From positions 1 to 24,151 of the forward strand of contig DATGKK010000038.1 in assembly GCA_035294725.1 (NCBI GenBank): a stretch of DNA of 24,151 nucleotides. Reading direction: 5' to 3'. A program made the translations under genes and the position numbers. Under the pieces are notes generated by a model. That model searched no databases and had not been told where the DNA came from. It saw nothing but the letters and a program-made list of their open reading frames with translations. This document shows positions 10,661 to 18,517 of this stretch, one piece after another. This DNA comes from DATGKK01 sp035294725 (GTDB lineage: Bacteria; Actinomycetota; Acidimicrobiia; Acidimicrobiales; Bog-793). The first letter of the stretch is position 1. Each line of letters opens with the position of its first letter.

Positions 10661-11377
10661 ATGGCCTCGAAGACTCCGTGGGAGCGCTACCTGAGCGCCG
10701 GCCTGGCGTTCACCCAACTGACCCGCCAGCGGGCCGAAGAGATCGTCCGCGAGCTGATGCAAGAGGGCGAGGTCGGCCGGGAGAACGCCGAGGAGTGGGT
10801 GGAGGACCTCCTCGCCCGCAGCCGGCGCACCGCCGAGCAGGTCGCGTCCCTCGTGCGCGAGGAGGTGGGCCGCCAGGTCGAGCAGCTCGGCCTCGTGCGG
10901 CGCGAGGAGCTCGCGACCGCGGTCGACCGGGTCGTCGACGTCGCCCGCAAGGCGGGGGAGCGCGCCGTGCGCGAGGCCGTCCGGCGGGCGAGCAGCCGGT
11001 CGGGGAGCGCGACGCCCAAGCCGGCCGAGCGCCGCGCCGCGACCAGACCGGCTGCCACGCCAACCCCGGGAAAGGCGGCCCCTCGCCCCGGACGGGCGGC
11101 TGCGGGAGGAAGCACGGCAACGGCGGCGACGAAGAAGGCGACCGCCGCGAAGTCGGCCGCGAAGAAGGCGACTGCGGCGAAGTCGGCCGCGAAGAAGGCG
11201 ACTGCGGCGAAGTCGGCCGCGAAGAAGGCGACTGCGGCGAAGTCGGCCGCGACAACGGCGGCGGGGAGCTCGAAGAGGGCCGCGGGGGCCATGCGGAGCA
11301 CGACGAAGCGGGCCGGCGCCTCGGGTGCGGCGGCCGCTGCGCGCGCAGCCGGAGGCGCCGCCAAGAAGCGGTCCTGA
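10661..11377 (+). CDS. Phasin-like protein with Lys/Ala-rich repeat tail
   Basis: 238 aa. Residues 1-110 are helical and charged (FTQLTRQRAEEIVRELMQEGEV, EEWVEDLLARSRRTAEQVASLV, VDRVVDVARKAGERAVREAV), resembling the N-terminal half of PhaF/PhaI-type granule-associated proteins. From residue 115 to the end the protein is almost only Ala, Lys, Arg, Ser, Thr and Pro, like the DNA-binding tail of PhaF and of histone H1-like proteins. It includes four copies of KKATAAKSAA (158-197). The basic tail probably binds DNA non-specifically; a role in granule segregation or nucleoid organisation is inference. It has its own promoter with a palindrome at the -35. In mycobacteria this slot holds Rv1693 and tlyA, which are absent here. 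Confidence 0.75.
   Translation: MASKTPWERYLSAGLAFTQLTRQRAEEIVRELMQEGEVGRENAEEWVEDLLARSRRTAEQVASLVREEVGRQVEQLGLVRREELATAVDRVVDVARKAGERAVREAVRRASSRSGSATPKPAERRAATRPAATPTPGKAAPRPGRAAAGGSTATAATKKATAAKSAAKKATAAKSAAKKATAAKSAAKKATAAKSAATTAAGSSKRAAGAMRSTTKRAGASGAAAAARAAGGAAKKRS
11131..11250 (+). repeat. Four tandem copies of a 30-bp coding repeat
   Basis: Units start at 11131, 11161, 11191 and 11221. Units 2-4 are identical; unit 1 differs at two bases, both synonymous (ACC/ACT, GCC/GCG). Each unit encodes ten residues (KKATAAKSAA, one base out of phase with the unit). The following bases GACAACGGCG look like the start of a decayed fifth copy. Confidence 0.95.
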
Positions 11378-11399
11378 CGTCGGCGCCGCACGGGCGCGG

Positions 11400-11453
11400 G
11401 CGGGTGCTCCTCGCAAGAACCCCTTTTGCGTGCGCTCGCCGGGACGCACCCGC
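11400..11453 (+). terminator. Possible terminator hairpin before NAD kinase
   Basis: GCGGGTGC (11400-11407) and GCACCCGC (11446-11453) form a perfect 8-bp stem. A smaller stem CGCAA/TTGCG lies in the loop region. It sits in the 162-base gap between the phasin-like gene and NAD kinase. The rest of the gap shows nothing recognisable. Confidence 0.4.
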
Positions 11454-11539
11454 GCTGGCCCGCCCGGCCGCAGTTGCTCTCCGGGGAGCGAGCCACTCCG
11501 GTGCGCCGCGGCGTCCGACCTGCGTGCGAGGATGACCTT

Positions 11540-12430
11540 ATGAACGTCCTCCTCGTCCTCCACCCCAAGCGGGTGGAGGCGACCACGCTGGCCGAGAGCG
11601 CCCGGGCCTGGTGGGAGCGGCGCGGGCACCACGTGGAGGTGTGGGACGACTCCTTTCCAACCGAGGGCCCGGTGGATCTCGCCATCAGCCTCGGCGGGGA
11701 CGGCACGATGCTGCGGACGGTGCAGCTCGCCCTGCGGACGAGGGCACCGGTGCTCGGGATCAACCTCGGGCGGATGGGCTACCTCACCGAGGTCGAGCCG
11801 TCCGCGATGGAGCAGGCGCTCGAGCGGCTCCTCGCCGGCGACTACGCCGTCGAGGAGCGGATGGTGCTCGACGTCGAGATCGACTCCGGTGCACCCCCTC
11901 CCGACCAAAGTGCGGCCAGTGACGAGCACGAGACCGCACCGGCGGCCGCCTCGCCGGGCCTCGCTCCTCGTCCTCAGCCCGTGCGCCTCCTTGCCCTGAA
12001 CGAGGTCATCGTGGAGAAGACCGCTCCTGGCCACACGATCCACGTCGCCGTCGCCATCGGCGGCCGCCCGTTCCTCACCTACGTCGCCGATGGCCTGCTC
12101 GCCTGCACCCCGACGGGGTCGACCGCCTACAACCTCTCGGCGCGCGGCCCCGTGGTCTCACCCCAGCTGCGGGCCATCGTCCTCACGCCCGTGGCACCCC
12201 ACCTCGTGTTCGACCGCTCGCTCGTGCTCGAGCCGGACGAACGGGTGGAGATGACCCTCCTCGACGGCCACGAGGCGGCGGCCGTCATCGACGGCTCCAT
12301 CCTCGTGCCGCTCCCGGCGGGCGCCCGCGTCGCATGCCGCGGGGCCGAGGAGACCGCCAGGCTTGTCACTTTCGGCGACGTGGACTTCCACTCCGTGCTC
12401 CGCGCCCGCTTCAGCCTGACCGACCGGTAG
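11540..12430 (+). CDS. nadK: NAD kinase
   Basis: 296 aa. It phosphorylates NAD+ to NADP+ with ATP or polyphosphate in the cytoplasm. Visible motifs are LGGDGTMLR (51-59), INLGRMGYLTEV (74-85), ALNEVIVEK (152-160) and TPTGSTAYNLSARGP (190-204). Residues 115-147 are a Pro/Ala/Glu-rich insertion between two strands that are normally joined by a short turn. The ATG at 11540 is chosen because it starts the first beta strand (MNVLLVLHPKR) and has GAGGA at 11528-11532, 7 bases upstream. The same bases (GAGGAT) could also be read as a weak -10. An in-frame ATG at 11426 would add 38 unconserved residues. recN begins 6 bases after the stop, so the two are probably co-transcribed, as in mycobacteria (ppnK-recN). 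Confidence 0.95.
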   Translation: MNVLLVLHPKRVEATTLAESARAWWERRGHHVEVWDDSFPTEGPVDLAISLGGDGTMLRTVQLALRTRAPVLGINLGRMGYLTEVEPSAMEQALERLLAGDYAVEERMVLDVEIDSGAPPPDQSAASDEHETAPAAASPGLAPRPQPVRLLALNEVIVEKTAPGHTIHVAVAIGGRPFLTYVADGLLACTPTGSTAYNLSARGPVVSPQLRAIVLTPVAPHLVFDRSLVLEPDERVEMTLLDGHEAAAVIDGSILVPLPAGARVACRGAEETARLVTFGDVDFHSVLRARFSLTDR

Positions 12431-12436
12431 CCGGCG

Positions 12437-14017
12437 ATGCTCGTCGAGCTGCGTGTGAGGAACCTCGGCGTCATCGAGGATCTCGCCCTCCGGCTCGGGC
12501 CGGGGATGACGGCGATCACGGGCGAGACCGGAGCCGGCAAGACGCTCGTCGTCGAGGCCCTCGAGCTGTTGATGGGCGGGCGGGCCGATCCTGCGCTCGT
12601 GAGGGCGGGCACCGCCGGAGCCGTGGTCGAGGGCCGCTTCGCAGCCGGCGACGAGGAGACCGTCCTCGCGAGGGAGATCCCGGCCGACGGACGCTCGCGC
12701 GCCTACGTCGACGGGCGGATGGCCACCGCCGCCGCCCTTGCCGAGATCGGCCGGGGTCTCGTCGACCTGCACGGGCAGCACGCCCACCAGTCCCTCCTCC
12801 ACCTCGAGGCGCAGCGGGCCGCCCTCGACCGGTTCGCCGGGGTCGACATGGCCGAGCTGGAGCAGGCCAGGCAGGCGGTCCGCGAGGTCGAGGAGCGCCT
12901 CGCCGCCCTCGGCGGCGACGAGCGGATGCTCGCCCGCGAGCGGGACCTGCTCACCTTCCAGCTCGGCGAGCTCGAGCCCGCCGGGCTTTCGGACCCCGAC
13001 GAGGACGGCCGCCTTCGCGAGGAGGAGGCCCTCCTTGCCGGGGCCGAGGCGCTTCGCGAGGCGGCTGCCGGCGCCCTCGAGGCCCTCGGCGGAGAGGGGG
13101 GCGCCCGCGACCGGCTCGCGGGGATCGCGGCTCGGCTCGCCCCACACGAGCAGCTCGCGGATCTGGCCACCCGTGTCGAGTCGGCGGCCACCGAGCTCGA
13201 GGACGTCGCCCATGAGCTGCGCCAGCGGGCCGAACGCTTCGAAGACGACCCGGCTCGCCTTGCTGCCGTCCAGGAACGCCGCCGTCTCCTGGCGGAGCTG
13301 CGCCGGAAGTACGGGGCGACCCTCGCGGAGGTGATCAGCTTCCGCGACGAGGCGCGCGCACGCCTGGCCGACCTCGAAGCGGGCGACTCGAGGCGGGCCG
13401 AGCTCGCCGCCGAGCGAACGGCCGCCCTCGACGCCCTGCGCCGGGTCGAGGTGGCGATCGGCGACGCCCGCCGCCGCGCCGCGCCGGAGCTCGCCGCTCG
13501 GATCGAGGCCCACCTGCGGCGGCTCGCGCTGCCCCGGGCCCGCCTCGAGGTCGCCGTGCCGTCCGAGGGGCTCGGCGACGCGGTCGAGCTCCGCTTCGGC
13601 GCCAACGCCGGCGAGCCCGCCCTCCCGCTCGGCAAGGTCGCCTCCGGCGGTGAGCTCGCCCGGGTGATGCTCGCCATCCGTCTCGTGCTCTCGGAGGCCC
13701 CGCCCACGCTCGTGTTCGACGAGGTCGACGCCGGCATCGGCGGCGAGGCGGCCCTCTCGGTGGGCCGCGCCCTTGCTGAGCTGGGGCGGCGCCGCCAGGT
13801 CCTCGTCGTCACCCACCTCGCCCAGGTGGCCGCGTTCGCGACCGACCAGATCGCGGTCGAAAAGCGCGAGTCGGCGCAGCGCACCCTGACCGGCGCCCGC
13901 CAGGTGAGCGGTGAGGAGCGGCTGGCGGAGCTCTCGAGGATGCTGTCCGGGCAGCCGGAGAGCGAGGCCGCCCGGCGCCATGCCGAGGAGCTGCTCCAGG
14001 TCGCCGCCCGCTCCTGA
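12437..14017 (+). CDS. recN: DNA repair protein RecN
   Basis: 526 aa, slightly short of the usual 550-590. This SMC-like ATPase acts early in double-strand break repair, holding DNA ends. The ATPase head is split: Walker A GETGAGKT (29-36) at the N-terminus, and at the C-terminus the signature VASGGELARVMLAIRLVL followed by Walker B TLVFDEVDAGIGG (424-436) and the VLVVTHLAQVAAF switch. Residues about 150-360 are two coiled-coil arms rich in Ala, Glu, Arg and Leu. The short length comes from the coiled-coil arms, not the head. There is no clear ribosome-binding site, and the ATG lies 6 bases after the NAD kinase stop, which suggests translational coupling. In mycobacteria a steA-like gene and mctB follow recN; here pyrG follows directly. 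Confidence 0.95.
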   Translation: MLVELRVRNLGVIEDLALRLGPGMTAITGETGAGKTLVVEALELLMGGRADPALVRAGTAGAVVEGRFAAGDEETVLAREIPADGRSRAYVDGRMATAAALAEIGRGLVDLHGQHAHQSLLHLEAQRAALDRFAGVDMAELEQARQAVREVEERLAALGGDERMLARERDLLTFQLGELEPAGLSDPDEDGRLREEEALLAGAEALREAAAGALEALGGEGGARDRLAGIAARLAPHEQLADLATRVESAATELEDVAHELRQRAERFEDDPARLAAVQERRRLLAELRRKYGATLAEVISFRDEARARLADLEAGDSRRAELAAERTAALDALRRVEVAIGDARRRAAPELAARIEAHLRRLALPRARLEVAVPSEGLGDAVELRFGANAGEPALPLGKVASGGELARVMLAIRLVLSEAPPTLVFDEVDAGIGGEAALSVGRALAELGRRRQVLVVTHLAQVAAFATDQIAVEKRESAQRTLTGARQVSGEERLAELSRMLSGQPESEAARRHAEELLQVAARS

Positions 14018-14043
14018 TCCGCCGGAGCGAGGGCACCCGCGGT

Positions 14044-14071
14044 TATCCTGTCGGAGCGGACACCTGGGAGG
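14044..14071 (+). promoter_or_regulatory. -10 element and ribosome-binding site of pyrG
   Basis: TATCCT (14044-14049) is a good -10. GGGAGG (14066-14071) is a strong ribosome-binding site 5 bases before the GTG. Together they imply a leader of about 20 nt, so pyrG is a leadered gene, unlike several neighbours. Confidence 0.6.
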
Positions 14072-14076
14072 ACAGC

Positions 14077-15723
14077 GTGAGCAAGTTCGTGTTCGTGACC
14101 GGCGGCGTGTCGAGCTCGCTCGGCAAGGGCCTCACCGCCTCGTCGCTCGGCCGGCTCCTCAAGTCGCGGGGGCTGCGGGTCACGATGTGCAAGCTCGACC
14201 CGTACATCAACGTCGACCCCGGCACGATGAACCCCTTCGAGCACGGCGAGGTCTTCGTGACCGACGACGGCGGCGAGACCGACCTCGACCTCGGCCACTA
14301 CGAGCGCTTCATCGACGAGAGCCTCCATCGTGACTCGAATGCCACGACGGGCCAGGTGTACTCCGCCGTCATCTCGAAAGAGCGCCGCGGCGACTACCTC
14401 GGCAAGACGGTGCAGGTGATCCCCCACATCACCGACGAGATCAAAGAGCGGGTGCGCCGGCTCGGCCGGGAGGAGGTCGACGTCGTCATCGTCGAGGTGG
14501 GCGGGACGGTCGGCGACATCGAGATCGTCCCGTTCCTCGAGGCGATCCGGCAGTTCCGGCGCGAGGTCGGGCGCGACAACGTCTGCTACCTCCACCTCAC
14601 GCTCGTGCCGTACCTCGCCACCACCGGGGAGCACAAGACCAAGCCCACGCAGCACTCGGTGACCGAGCTGCGAAGCCGCGGCATCCAGCCCGACGTCATC
14701 GTGTGTCGGAGCGAGCAGCCCTTCCCCGACAGCCTGAAGCGCAAGATCTCGCTCCTGTGCGACGTGGCGCCCGAGGCCGTCGTGACGGCGGTCGACGCCG
14801 ACAGCATCTACGAGATCCCCCTCGTGCTCCACTCCGAGCACCTCGACGACATCGTCTGCGGCCTGCTGCGCCTCGACGGGCCCGAGCACGAGATCGACCT
14901 CTCGGGCTGGGAGGCCATGCTCGAGCGGATCGGCACGACGAGCCACGCCGTGCGGATCGGCATCATCGGCAAGTACGTGAACCTGCCCGATGCCTACCTC
15001 TCGGTGGTCGAGTCGCTCCGCCACGCCGGCTTCGGGGCGAGCACCCGGGTCGAGATCGAGTGGATCCAGGCGGAGTCGGTCACGGGCATGCTGGCGGGGG
15101 CCCATCTCGACCCCCTCGACGCCATCGTGATCCCGGGGGGCTTTGGCGAGCGCGGCTTCGAGGGCAAGGTCGCCGCTGCGGGCTACGCCCGCGAGCACAA
15201 CATCCCCTGCCTCGGGCTCTGCCTCGGCCTCCACGCCATGATCGTCGAGTTCGCCCGCAACGTGGCCGGCCTCGCCGGGGCCAACTCGAGGGAGATGGAC
15301 CCCGTCACGCCGCATGCCGTCATCGACCTCATGGACGACCAGCTCGACGTGACCGACAAAGGTGGGACGATGCGGCTTGGCGCCTACGTCGCCCGCCTCA
15401 CGCCCGGCTCGCGCGTCGCCGAGCTGTACGGCGAGCTCACGGTCTCCGAGCGCCACCGCCACCGCTACGAGGTGAACCCCCGCTACCGGCACCGCCTCGA
15501 GGAGCACGGCCTCGTCTGCTCGGGAGTGGAGTCCAAAGACGACCGCCTCGTCGAGTTCATCGAGCTTCCCGACCACCCCTTCTGGCTCGCCACGCAGGCC
15601 CATCCCGAGTTCAAGAGCCGGCCGGACCGGCCCCACCCCCTCTTCGCCGGCCTCGTCCGGGCCGGCCTCGCCCGCTCGGAGTCGAGGACGCCCCGGCTGC
15701 TCGACCTCGATGCCGTCGGCTGA
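14077..15723 (+). CDS. pyrG: CTP synthase
   Basis: 548 aa, normal length. It aminates UTP to CTP using glutamine and ATP, the last step of pyrimidine nucleotide synthesis. The amidoligase domain (1-265) opens with KFVFVTGGVSSSLGKGLTASSLG and continues with KLDPYINVDPGTMNPFEHGEVFVTDDGGETDLDLGHYER. The class I glutamine amidotransferase domain (about 290-548) has the oxyanion region GGFGERGFEGK, nucleophile Cys382 in GLCLGLHAM, and His509 and Glu511 in QAHPEF. Everything needed for activity is present. The GTG start has GGGAGG 5 bases upstream and the N-terminus matches the family exactly. The Nudix gene starts inside the last 14 bases. Confidence 0.98.
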   Translation: MSKFVFVTGGVSSSLGKGLTASSLGRLLKSRGLRVTMCKLDPYINVDPGTMNPFEHGEVFVTDDGGETDLDLGHYERFIDESLHRDSNATTGQVYSAVISKERRGDYLGKTVQVIPHITDEIKERVRRLGREEVDVVIVEVGGTVGDIEIVPFLEAIRQFRREVGRDNVCYLHLTLVPYLATTGEHKTKPTQHSVTELRSRGIQPDVIVCRSEQPFPDSLKRKISLLCDVAPEAVVTAVDADSIYEIPLVLHSEHLDDIVCGLLRLDGPEHEIDLSGWEAMLERIGTTSHAVRIGIIGKYVNLPDAYLSVVESLRHAGFGASTRVEIEWIQAESVTGMLAGAHLDPLDAIVIPGGFGERGFEGKVAAAGYAREHNIPCLGLCLGLHAMIVEFARNVAGLAGANSREMDPVTPHAVIDLMDDQLDVTDKGGTMRLGAYVARLTPGSRVAELYGELTVSERHRHRYEVNPRYRHRLEEHGLVCSGVESKDDRLVEFIELPDHPFWLATQAHPEFKSRPDRPHPLFAGLVRAGLARSESRTPRLLDLDAVG

Positions 15724-16321
15724 CCAGGGCGCAGGGGAGGCCTTCCGCAAGATCGGCGAGCGGGAGCGCTTCGACGGCCACTTCTTCAAGGTCGTCACCG
15801 CCACGTTCGTCGGCCCGGACGGCTTCACCTTCGAGCGCGAGATCGTCCGCCATCCCGGAGCCGTCTGCGCCGTCCCACTGGAGGAGGACCGGAACCACGT
15901 GCTCATGGTGCGCCAGTTCCGCGCGGCCGCCGGGAGCGGGATCCTCGAGCTGCCGGCGGGGAAGCGGGATGTCGAGGGCGAGGATCCCCGGGAGTGCATG
16001 GCTCGCGAGCTCGCCGAGGAGATCGGCCAGCAGGCGGCCGAGCTCACCGAGATCGCGCGGTTTTACAACTCGGTCGGCTTCAACGACGAGATGACGATCT
16101 GCTACCTCGCCGAGGGGCTCGTCGAGTGCGAGCGGGACGCCCACGGGATCGAAGAGGAGCACATGACGATCGAGCGGGTGTCCCTCGACGAGATCGAGGA
16201 GCTGATGGCGTCCGGCGATCTCGTCGACGCCAAGTCGATCGTCGGCCTGTTCGCGGCCCGCTCCGCGCTGGCTGGGGCTCGGCCGGCGACGAACCAGCCC
16301 TCGTTCTTCGGGGCGGAGTGA
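15710..16321 (+). CDS. Nudix hydrolase, ADP-ribose pyrophosphatase type
   Basis: 203 aa. The Nudix box lies at 84-106 (GKRDVEGEDPRECMARELAEEIG): Gly84, Glu91, Arg99, Glu100, Glu103 and Glu104 match GX5-6EX7REUXEEXGU, with one extra residue before the first Glu. That variant also occurs in the actinobacterial family that includes Rv1700. Such enzymes split ADP-ribose to AMP and ribose 5-phosphate; the preceding LPAGK and the later ITTERV-like region (MTIERVSLDEIEELMASG) fit that subfamily. Gene order pyrG-Nudix-xerD is the same in mycobacteria. The ATG lies within the end of pyrG (14-base overlap). The stop codon overlaps the xerD start as GTGA. The physiological substrate was not determined from sequence. 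Confidence 0.92.
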   Translation: MPSADQGAGEAFRKIGERERFDGHFFKVVTATFVGPDGFTFEREIVRHPGAVCAVPLEEDRNHVLMVRQFRAAAGSGILELPAGKRDVEGEDPRECMARELAEEIGQQAAELTEIARFYNSVGFNDEMTICYLAEGLVECERDAHGIEEEHMTIERVSLDEIEELMASGDLVDAKSIVGLFAARSALAGARPATNQPSFFGAE

Positions 16322-17274
16322 GGCCCCTCAGCTCGGACGGGGAGGAGTTCCTCTCCTACCTTGCCGTCGAGCGCGGGCGGGCGCCGGCCTCGATCGCCGC
16401 CTACCGGCGGGACCTCGCCGCCTACGAGGAGTACCTCGCCCGCCGCCACCTCGACCTCGCCGCCGTGACGCCGAGGGTGATCGAGGAGTACCTCGCCGAG
16501 CTCGCGGCCGCCGGGCGGATGGCGAGCTCGAACGCGAGGGCGCTCTCGGCGATCCGGGGGCTGCACCGCTTCTGCGAGGACGAGCGGGGGGGGCCACGCG
16601 ACCCGAGCTTCGGTGTGGGCAGGCCCCGGCTCGCCTCCGCGATCCCAAAGGCGCTCTCCGAGGCCGAGGTCGAGGCGGTGCTCGCGGCGCCGACGGGGAA
16701 CGGCCCGCAGGGACGCCGCGACCGGGCGATCCTCGAGCTCATGTACGCGACGGGCATGCGCATCTCAGAGCTGTGCGGGCTCCGCCTCGCCGACACCGAC
16801 CTCGAGCGGGGCCTCGCCCTCGTGCTCGGCAAGGGCTCGAAGGAGCGGATCGTCCCCTTCGGCGTGCCAGCCCGCCGGGCGCTCGCGGAGTGGCTCGCTC
16901 CCGCTGGGCGCCCTGCGATGGCCCCCGAGCGATGGGCCCGCCGGGCGGACGAGGAGGCGCTCTTCATCACCGCTCGCGGGCGGCGCATGTCCCGCCAGGC
17001 GGTCTGGGTCGTCGTCCACAATGCGGCCGAGCGGGCCGGCCTCGCGGGCAAGGTGACGCCCCACGTCCTTCGCCACTCCTGCGCCACGCACCTGCTCGAG
17101 CACGGCGCCGACATCAGGGTCGTGCAGGAGCTGCTCGGCCACGCCGCCATCACGACCACGCAGGTGTACACGAGGGTCTCCGGCGACCTGCTCCGGCGCG
17201 CCTACCTCGAGGCGCACCCGCGGGCACGGCGCGAGACGCGGCCCCTGGCACCAGCGACGGCAGCTGGCAAGTAG
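16318..17274 (+). CDS. xerD: Tyrosine recombinase XerD/XerC
   Basis: 318 aa. It resolves chromosome dimers at dif during cell division. The N-terminal SAM-like domain (5-100) contains FLSYLAVERGRAPASIAAYRRDLAAYEEYL. The catalytic domain shows all active-site residues: Arg148 (GMRISELCGL), Lys172 (GKGSKER), His249 and Arg252 (HVLRHSCATHLLEHGADI), His275 (LLGHAAI) and nucleophile Tyr284 (TTQVYTRV). Its place after pyrG and the Nudix gene matches mycobacterial xerD (Rv1701), so XerD is preferred over XerC. The GTG start overlaps the Nudix stop (GTGA) and gives the normal N-terminus. Its TAG stop codon is also the first half of the -10-like hexamer of the next gene. There is no sign of an integrative element around it. 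Confidence 0.95.
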   Translation: MRPLSSDGEEFLSYLAVERGRAPASIAAYRRDLAAYEEYLARRHLDLAAVTPRVIEEYLAELAAAGRMASSNARALSAIRGLHRFCEDERGGPRDPSFGVGRPRLASAIPKALSEAEVEAVLAAPTGNGPQGRRDRAILELMYATGMRISELCGLRLADTDLERGLALVLGKGSKERIVPFGVPARRALAEWLAPAGRPAMAPERWARRADEEALFITARGRRMSRQAVWVVVHNAAERAGLAGKVTPHVLRHSCATHLLEHGADIRVVQELLGHAAITTTQVYTRVSGDLLRRAYLEAHPRARRETRPLAPATAAGK

Positions 17275-17283
17275 GCTCCTGCC
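17272..17283 (+). promoter_or_regulatory. -10-like element sharing the xerD stop codon
   Basis: TAGGCT (17272-17277) is followed by CCTGCC and the GTG at 17284. The first three bases are the xerD stop. Both the hexamer pattern and the exact spacer CCTGCC are repeated in front of the TPR gene at 1211-1222. Confidence 0.6.
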
Positions 17284-17625
17284 GTGGCAAATGACGCAGC
17301 CGTCGACTACCGAGCCCTGCTCGAAGAGGAGAGGTCCTCTCTCGAGGCCCAGCTGGCCGAGCTCGGCTACGGCGAGCAGGGCAAGATCGAGTACGACGCG
17401 AACTTCGCCGACACCTCACAGGTGACGGCGGAGCGCAGCGAAGCCGAGACGCTCGCGAGCCAGCTGAAAGAGGCGCTCGACGACGTCCTGAAGGCGCTCC
17501 GCAAGATTGAGCAGGGCACCTACGGCATCTGCGAGCGGTGCGGCCAGCCCATCTCCGAGGCGCGCCTCGAGGCAAAGCCTGCGAGCGCGTACTGCATCAA
17601 CTGCGCCTCGGCGGCACGACGCTAG
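17284..17625 (+). CDS. DksA/TraR-family zinc-finger protein
   Basis: 113 aa. The N-terminal two thirds are a coiled coil (YRALLEEERSSLEAQLAEL, ERSEAETLASQLKEALDDVLKALRKIEQGTYG). A C4 zinc finger follows, with Cys83, Cys86, Cys104 and Cys107 (CERCGQ...YCINC). This is the DksA/TraR architecture, in which the coiled coil enters the secondary channel of RNA polymerase. The coiled-coil tip lacks an obvious DxxDxA motif at the expected place, so a DksA-like ppGpp response cannot be assumed. The gene seems leaderless: TAGGCT ends 6 bases before the GTG and there is no ribosome-binding site. The M50 protease gene starts 19 bases downstream and probably shares the transcript. Confidence 0.88.
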   Translation: MANDAAVDYRALLEEERSSLEAQLAELGYGEQGKIEYDANFADTSQVTAERSEAETLASQLKEALDDVLKALRKIEQGTYGICERCGQPISEARLEAKPASAYCINCASAARR

Positions 17626-17644
17626 CGATCCGACCCGTGGCGTC

Positions 17645-18508
17645 GTGATCGGGTCGAGCAGGTCCCGCTCCCGGGGCTGGTCGCGCCCTCGCTTCCAGGC
17701 GAGCGGTCCGAGCATCGTCGCGGCCCTCCTCGTCGCCCTCGTCCTCGCGGTCGCCGTGGACCGGGGCGTGAGCAACGGCTACCTCACCTTGGGGACCGTC
17801 GTGTTCATCGGCGTCCTCCTCCCCTCGATCATGTTCCACGAGGTGAGCCACGGCGTCGTGGCGCTGTGGTGCGGCGACGACACCGCCAAGCGGGCCGGGC
17901 GGATCTCCGCCAACCCGATCCGCCACGTCGACCCTCTCGGCACCGTCATCGTGCCCGCCGCGATGGTCCTGCTCCTGCACGGCTTCGGCTTCTTCGGGTG
18001 GGCGAAGCCCGTGCCCGTCGCCCTCAACAAGCTGCGCCGGCCCCGCAACCAGGCGCTGCTCGTCGGGCTTGCCGGGCCGGCGTCGAACGGCCTCCTCGCG
18101 GCGGCAGCCGGCGTCGGGCTCCACTTCATCATGACGGCGAGCGGCCCGAACGCCCCCAACGTCTACTACTCGGTGCTCAGCTTCCACCCGGCGCTCTACT
18201 TCACGGGTCCGGGCATCGCCGAGGGGGCCCTGTTCTGGCTCGGCTTCGTGGTCGGCATGCTCGGCATCGCCAACCTGCTCGTCGGAGCGTTCAACCTGCT
18301 CCCGATCCCGCCCCTCGACGGCGCGGCGCTCGTCGAGCGGTTCATCCCGCTCTCCGCGCTCCACTCGTACTACCGGATCCGGATGTGGTTCCTCATCGCC
18401 GTCGTGCTCCTCGTCTGGCTCGACCGTGGCCTGCTCGGGACGATGTTCGGCGACATCGCGACCTGGTACATGAACCTCGTCAAGCCCGGCTCAGTCCCGG
18501 GTCTGTGA
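17645..18508 (+). CDS. Site-2 protease-like M50 metallopeptidase
   Basis: 287 aa integral membrane zinc protease. The zinc motif is HEVSH (65-69) at the end of a hydrophobic helix (TVVFIGVLLPSIMF), and the third ligand region is NLLPIPPLDG (217-226) with Asp225. Hydrophobic segments lie at about 22-38, 50-68, 98-116, 140-165, 195-216 and 252-270. There is no PDZ domain, so it is the short SpoIVFB/YwhC-like type rather than RseP. Such proteins cut substrates within the membrane; the target is unknown. The GTG at 17645 is the first usable start after the DksA-like gene and gives an Arg/Ser-rich N-terminus (SSRSRSRGWSRPR). The start is less certain than the rest. It converges on trpS with 9 bases between stops. 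Confidence 0.88.
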   Translation: MIGSSRSRSRGWSRPRFQASGPSIVAALLVALVLAVAVDRGVSNGYLTLGTVVFIGVLLPSIMFHEVSHGVVALWCGDDTAKRAGRISANPIRHVDPLGTVIVPAAMVLLLHGFGFFGWAKPVPVALNKLRRPRNQALLVGLAGPASNGLLAAAAGVGLHFIMTASGPNAPNVYYSVLSFHPALYFTGPGIAEGALFWLGFVVGMLGIANLLVGAFNLLPIPPLDGAALVERFIPLSALHSYYRIRMWFLIAVVLLVWLDRGLLGTMFGDIATWYMNLVKPGSVPGL

Positions 18509-18513
18509 CCCGG
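18497..18513. terminator. Bidirectional hairpin at the M50/trpS convergent ends
   Basis: CCGGGTC (18497-18503) and GACCCGG (18507-18513) form a perfect 7-bp stem with a TGT loop. The stem spans the stop codon of the protease gene and ends 5 bases before the trpS stop. Confidence 0.65.
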
Positions 18514-18517
18514 CGGC

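Noticed and set aside
11131..11250. Tandem 30-bp units as a CRISPR array.
   Set aside because: The units are directly adjacent with no spacers, and they lie in frame inside a protein-coding gene.
11426..11539. Upstream ATG extension of NAD kinase (38 residues).
   Set aside because: The extension is Arg/Pro rich, covers a hairpin, and the conserved fold begins at the ATG at 11540, which has GAGGA before it.
10687..12043. Long minus-strand frames opposite the phasin-like gene and NAD kinase (358 and 781 codons).
   Set aside because: High GC gives long antisense frames. Their translations are low-complexity Arg/Pro/Gly, and the plus strand carries recognisable proteins.
16318..17274. The tyrosine recombinase as an integrase of a mobile element.
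   Set aside because: It sits in the conserved pyrG-Nudix-xerD order, has XerD length and motifs, and no attachment repeats or phage genes are nearby.
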